Shown here one piece after another: positions 60,265 to 64,000 of a DNA stretch of 64,000 nt. How positions within the stretch are numbered: position 1 is the first letter of the stretch; every line of letters starts with the position of its first letter. The position numbers were made by a program, and so were the translations under genes. Source of the stretch: Synaphobranchus kaupii. Lineage: Eukaryota; Chordata; Actinopteri; Anguilliformes; Synaphobranchidae. The stretch covers positions 64,007,027-64,071,026 of the forward strand of contig CM056378.1 in NCBI GenBank assembly GCA_029718625.1, read 5' to 3'. The notes under the pieces were generated by a model. The model saw only the letters and a program-made list of their open reading frames with translations. It was not told the origin of the DNA and did not search any database.

Positions 60265-62123
60265 ACTATATAGAAAACTAGAAACAACAAGGTGGGTGTG
60301 TCTTGAAGCTGGGATTTTTAGTAGCACCAAAAAAGCTGAAGGGGGCGACGTGTAATGGTGCATCGCCCTGTCTACGCCCATAGACTTCCAGCAAAATCCG
60401 AAGCGCTGTCATGTCTTAATTTGCGTACTTTTTAACGATGTTAGAGTCTCCTAAATTCAAGTATAATAGTAGATTTAATTTGAGATATATGAGGGCCATT
60501 TATTATATCACAATCTCTGTAAATTCATTTTTTAAATTCCTGGGGTTGACGCATTCATATCCGCTCGGCGCCCCAAGCCTACGGATGCCGGGAAGCACAG
60601 AAAACACAACAGTCTTGGCTCCGGTCAGCCAGAGGAGAGAAACAATTTTCAGAAAAACATTTGCAGCTTTAGAAGGTAAGACTTGACTTGGTGGTACAAC
60701 TCAATAAGATACCTTGATATTCAATAAGATACCTAAGTCCTGCTGTGTCAGAAAGCGTCTTTAATGTTTTTAATTAGTTTAGATGGGTAACGTTAGCTAC
60801 AAGCTAGCTAGAGGGTCCTAACGTTAGGTAACTGCAAGTAATCGATCGTCGGTCAGGGATGTGATAATAATCCAAGGAAGTTATATGTATAATCAATGGA
60901 TTTGAAGAACAACCTATAGTAGCTACAGTTTTGGGGAGTAGATTTCAGGTGCTTCATTTTTCACTAATACAAAAGTCTCTTGCATAATCCAGCAGGTTGT
61001 CATCACCAAACTATATTGTCATAGCTCTGGCTAGCTAGCACTGGAGGAAGCATAGAGCCTTTAATGTTACCGCGTACACTTAAGTGACTGAGTAATATGG
61101 GTAGACTCTTGTCATTTTCATGCTAATTTGCTGTATGGAGCTGTCGTATAAAACACAAATTCAGCTGTCTTTCTCCTTATGTTAGGCCAAAATAAATGCT
61201 TATTTATTGCATTTGCCCAGCTGAACCAACCATGGCGTGGCTGCATGGGACATAGCCTACGTATCATTCACTCGTTTTTACTTGGTGCTCACCGTGCTCA
61301 CTTGTCAGATAGTATATCGAAAAATAGTTTTGCCAAATAAACCATGCAAATAAACCTTGGAAATGGCTTTGACGTAATGTAGCCTATTTTGGCTGGTTAC
61401 TGTAAATAAATAGATACGAGAACCATGATCTGCCGAGGTAGGCTACTTAGTTGCCATGCACGTAATTTTCGTTGAGTAACAACCAAAATTACTGAGTGGG
61501 CCTTTAAGATTCTTGTTCAATTTTTCCATTTTTGTCAGTAGCTAGGTTATAGTTTAAAATCTTGCTGTAATGAGGAATTACTAAATCAGGACAGATTATT
61601 CAAATAGCTTTTATTCACCAAGACATGCTATTAGTCCTACACATTTTCCTTTAGCTGTTTTACTTTATTTTTTAATGAACAGTGTCTTTGATAGCTGCAG
61701 AGATAGACAAAGTAACAAAAGGTAATTATAGCTAATACAACAAGTAGCCTGTTTACAGTGTAAAACGGAAAGGCATTTAACCAAAACAATCGCAAATCAT
61801 GTATTTACTTACATTATGAATGTAGCTTGCTAGGTTCTAAAAAAAGGTTATCTATACATCTCCATCTACTACGTTGACATTCTCATACTGTTGGCAGTGG
61901 GCGCCGCGATTTTTGGACCACAATGGACGCCATTGAGTGAAGCAACCATGATTGGCTACAAGGGCTACCCACAATCCTTAGTAAATGGTGCAAACTGGCC
62001 TCCATTATACGGAAAAGAACGGCAGAAAGGGCAGGGGTTTGGACAAAGTGGGCGGAGAATGCTGGCTTCAACAGAATGAATGGGAGAGATACGGCTTGTT
62101 GTTTCTAGTTTTCTATATAGTTC
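60265..62123. repeat. inverted pair, possible 1.9-kb element
   Basis: ACTATATAGAAAACTAGAAA (60265) recurs inverted to about 62120. The arms extend a little outward (TGAAAC...CACC), so the true ends are unclear. No transposase recognised. Confidence 0.4.
60585..60675 (+). CDS. candidate first coding exon
   Basis: From an ATG at 60585 it reads MPGSTENTTVLAPVSQRRET, then IFRKTFAALEG, and meets a good donor (GTAAGACT at 60676). No family recognised; it is open upstream as well, so the start is uncertain. Confidence 0.25.
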
Positions 62124-62250
62124 GGTGAGTGAAACTCATTTGAAAAGATCTGTCCTAATTATAATTATCAATATTCTGCACTGTAAAAAATATCTCGTAA
62201 GAAAATGGTGAAAAGTTTGGCATCAAACCATTTAATGAATGGCAAAAAAG
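60680..62250. other. no further gene seen
   Basis: Overlapping frames at 61883-62079 on both strands have no domain. Confidence 0.35.
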
Positions 62251-62251
62251 A

Positions 62252-63310
62252 TGTCACGATTCTAGCCTGTCTTGTCACGTTTTATGTTTCATTTCTGTCT
62301 TAGTTAGATTTCTTGTAAATGTCACGTATTATGTTTAGTCTAGTCACGCCACGTTTTATGTTTATTTCTTGTTACGTTTCATTTTCATGTCATGTCACGT
62401 TTCATGTTTGATTATTGTTAAGATTTGTTTTCTTGTCATGTCATGTCACGTTTTATATTTGATTCATGTTACGTTTTCCGTTCATTGTTTAGCATACACA
62501 TTTTTGTGTTTTTCCGCAGCCTTGCGTTCATGCTTTCTCTATCTTTCTTGCTGTCGCTCACGCTTCCCTAATTGTTTCATTCTCCCGTGTCTAGTTTACT
62601 AATCTACTAACGTTAGATCAGGATTGGGTAATACTAACTCTCTAACCATGTGTTCATGTTTACCTTACGTTTCTCGTGCATGTCATTTACTAATTTACTA
62701 ACGCTAGGTCAGGATAGGTTTATTACTAACGATTACTAATTATCTTGTTACCTTGTCAGCCTTCCACACCTGATTTCCATTCGCATGCTGCTCTCAAACT
62801 AAATGTCTGCACCTGTCTACACCTGCATTTAAGCTCAGTGTTCATGTCTTGTTTTGCAAAATTGTTGCCTCCTGTTTGTCAGTGCATTTTTGAGCGGTTT
62901 TCCAAGCCTGCCTTTTTGTTTACGATCCAAGCCTGTTTATTGACCATTGTTATTGACCTCTGTTTTGTTGACCACTGCCTGCCTGTACCACGAGTTTTTG
63001 CCTGCTGTGTTTTGTACTTTTGCCCCGTGGAGTGGACTTCGGTCTTGACTCTTGCATTGCCTTCGACCCCGAGCCTGCCTACCGTCTGCCTGTACTTCTG
63101 CCCCGCTGACAGCTACTCTGGTTACTGGACTATTGCATGGTGTACCGATTATGAGACTGCCTTCTCCCTCGGTACTGTACATTGGTTTTGGCTGGATTTT
63201 TTTGTGTATGAACTTTGCTTGCTTTTTGACCACGCTCATTGGACATTCCTTCATTAAAAGCCCTCACGGGACTTTATCTGCAACCACTGCTTCTGAGTCA
63301 TGCATTTCGG
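62252..63310 (+). mobile_element. 5' LTR of a Ty3/gypsy retrotransposon (approximate 3' border)
   Basis: It starts TGTCACGATTCTAGCCTGTC, with several TGTCACGTTTTATGTTT-like repeats in the first 250 bp. ATTAAA (63253-63258) may be the polyadenylation signal. The gag start follows at 63352. The 3' LTR lies outside the window, so the right border is an estimate; the open frames on both strands within the LTR are not genes. Confidence 0.65.
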
Positions 63311-63351
63311 GTCCAACCCTCACGCATCCGTCTCAGAGCAATTTCGCCAGG

Positions 63352-64000
63352 ATGGACCCTGCTGACTCAACGGCCATGTTCCACGCCCTCCAGCAACAAG
63401 GCGCCCCGGTTCAGCAACACTCTCAAGGGATCTCCGAACTTCGTCAAGAGATTTGAGAGCTGTGTGCTAAGATGAGGAGACTCGCCATCACTGTTCAGCC
63501 ACGCCCCTTGGAACAACCTGCTAACCCGCCTGCACCTCCACCTACCAACCCCATGGGAACCTGGCAATTCCGGGAGCCACAACAACCCCCCCCGGAGAGG
63601 TTCGGCGGAGAACTGGAGAGATGCAAGGCGTTCCTGCTCCAGTGCGACTTTGTGTTCCGGCAGCAACCACAGACCTACAACAGTGACGACTGCCAGATCG
63701 GTTACGTGATGGGGCTACTCAAGGGGAGAGCATTGGACTGGGCTACAGCTGTGTGGTCCGGGGGTTCATTCCCTCCCCGGTACCCGGCCTTCGCCGAAGA
63801 GATCCGTAAAGTCTTCCAGCACGCATCCAGCGACCAAGAACCTTCCCAGCACCTGATCGCCCTTCATGAAGGCCGGAAGACCGCGGCGGATCATTCGATC
63901 GACTTCCGCACCCTCGCGGCTGCGACCAACTGGAATGATGCGGCTATAGCGAACCTGTTCCTGGCCAGTCTGAGTGAGGCACTCCAGGACGAGTTGGTGC
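63352..64000 (+). pseudogene. gypsy gag, partial, one in-frame stop
   Basis: Gag forms the particle that packages the element RNA. From the ATG at 63352 it reads MDPADSTAMFHALQQQGAPV, then meets TGA at 63454-63456, and continues in the same frame to the end of the window. It then shows a proline-rich stretch (QPANPPAPPPTNP) and the capsid region: PERFGGELERCKAFLLQC, FVFRQQPQTY, GLLKGRALDWATAVW, FRTLAAATNW and LFLASLSEALQDELV. This is the order seen in fish sushi/chromovirus-type gag proteins. The nucleocapsid and pol lie beyond the window. Unless the stop is read through, gag is truncated. Confidence 0.8.

Noticed and set aside
62369..63666. Several frames on both strands before and over gag
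   Set aside because: They lie in the LTR or in wrong frames of gag; Cys/Phe-rich translations without domains.

Overview
The window is non-coding-rich vertebrate DNA, almost certainly from a teleost fish. The evidence is the mix of repeats: Tc1 elements including an end of the Sleeping Beauty/salmonid type, a tRNA-derived SINE of a kind common in fish, hAT, Harbinger-like and Kolobok-like DNA transposons, CR1/L2-group LINEs, a gypsy retrotransposon, and dense TAACGTTAGCTA / TAGGCTAC intronic 'filler'. No complete host gene is visible. A few short segments with good splice signals could be exons. The best is an 84-bp tetraspanin-like exon at 928-1011; weaker ones are at 36426, 55974-56154, 59877 and 60585. 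The window probably lies in introns or between genes.

Layout. 164-927 is a pyrimidine-rich 25-bp minisatellite directly before the candidate exon. 1295-10181 is a long-inverted-repeat transposon (element A). It is split by a TTAA-flanked Kolobok-like element (3570-9848) that has a promoter and a broken THAP gene, and that element is itself split by a nearly full-length LINE (about 3955-8533). 10.2-16.9 kb holds degenerate foldback repeats, a purine tract and a 1.3-kb element with GGGGACAGTTGCAAC palindromes (13945-15274). 16969-19455 is a second long-inverted-repeat element (B) with nearly identical arms. 19.5-30 kb is mostly unannotatable, with a TE-gene remnant (20.6-21.15 kb), a SINE (23437-23665) and foldback repeats. 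30258-32606 is a second, 5'-truncated LINE copy on the minus strand that keeps an extra 3' reading frame. 33.3-36.4 kb holds a Tc1 end, a repeat shared with 10.4 kb, and a 1.3-kb palindrome carrying a 182-bp insert.

38.2-49.24 kb was once one 39-46-bp satellite array. Three unrelated elements now split it: a third long-TIR element (C, 38350-42851, itself filled with Tc1 and gypsy debris), a hAT with a BED-finger exon (43199-44637) and an LTR element (44908-47426). Each is flanked by duplicated satellite bases. 50939-59685 is a TTA-flanked Harbinger-like element containing a hAT with a TTF-finger exon (51782-53343) and a 5.5-kb element with a perfect 8-bp duplication (54116-59594). 62252 to the end is the 5' LTR and start of gag of a Ty3/gypsy element that runs out of the window.

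The main result is structural. Elements A, B and C share TATGG...CCATA ends, long inverted arms with subterminal repeats, and 6-bp target duplications, so they look like one transposon group that I cannot assign to a named superfamily. Because many insertions sit inside inverted-repeat arms or satellite monomers, the uninterrupted sister arm or monomer gives the pre-insertion sequence directly.
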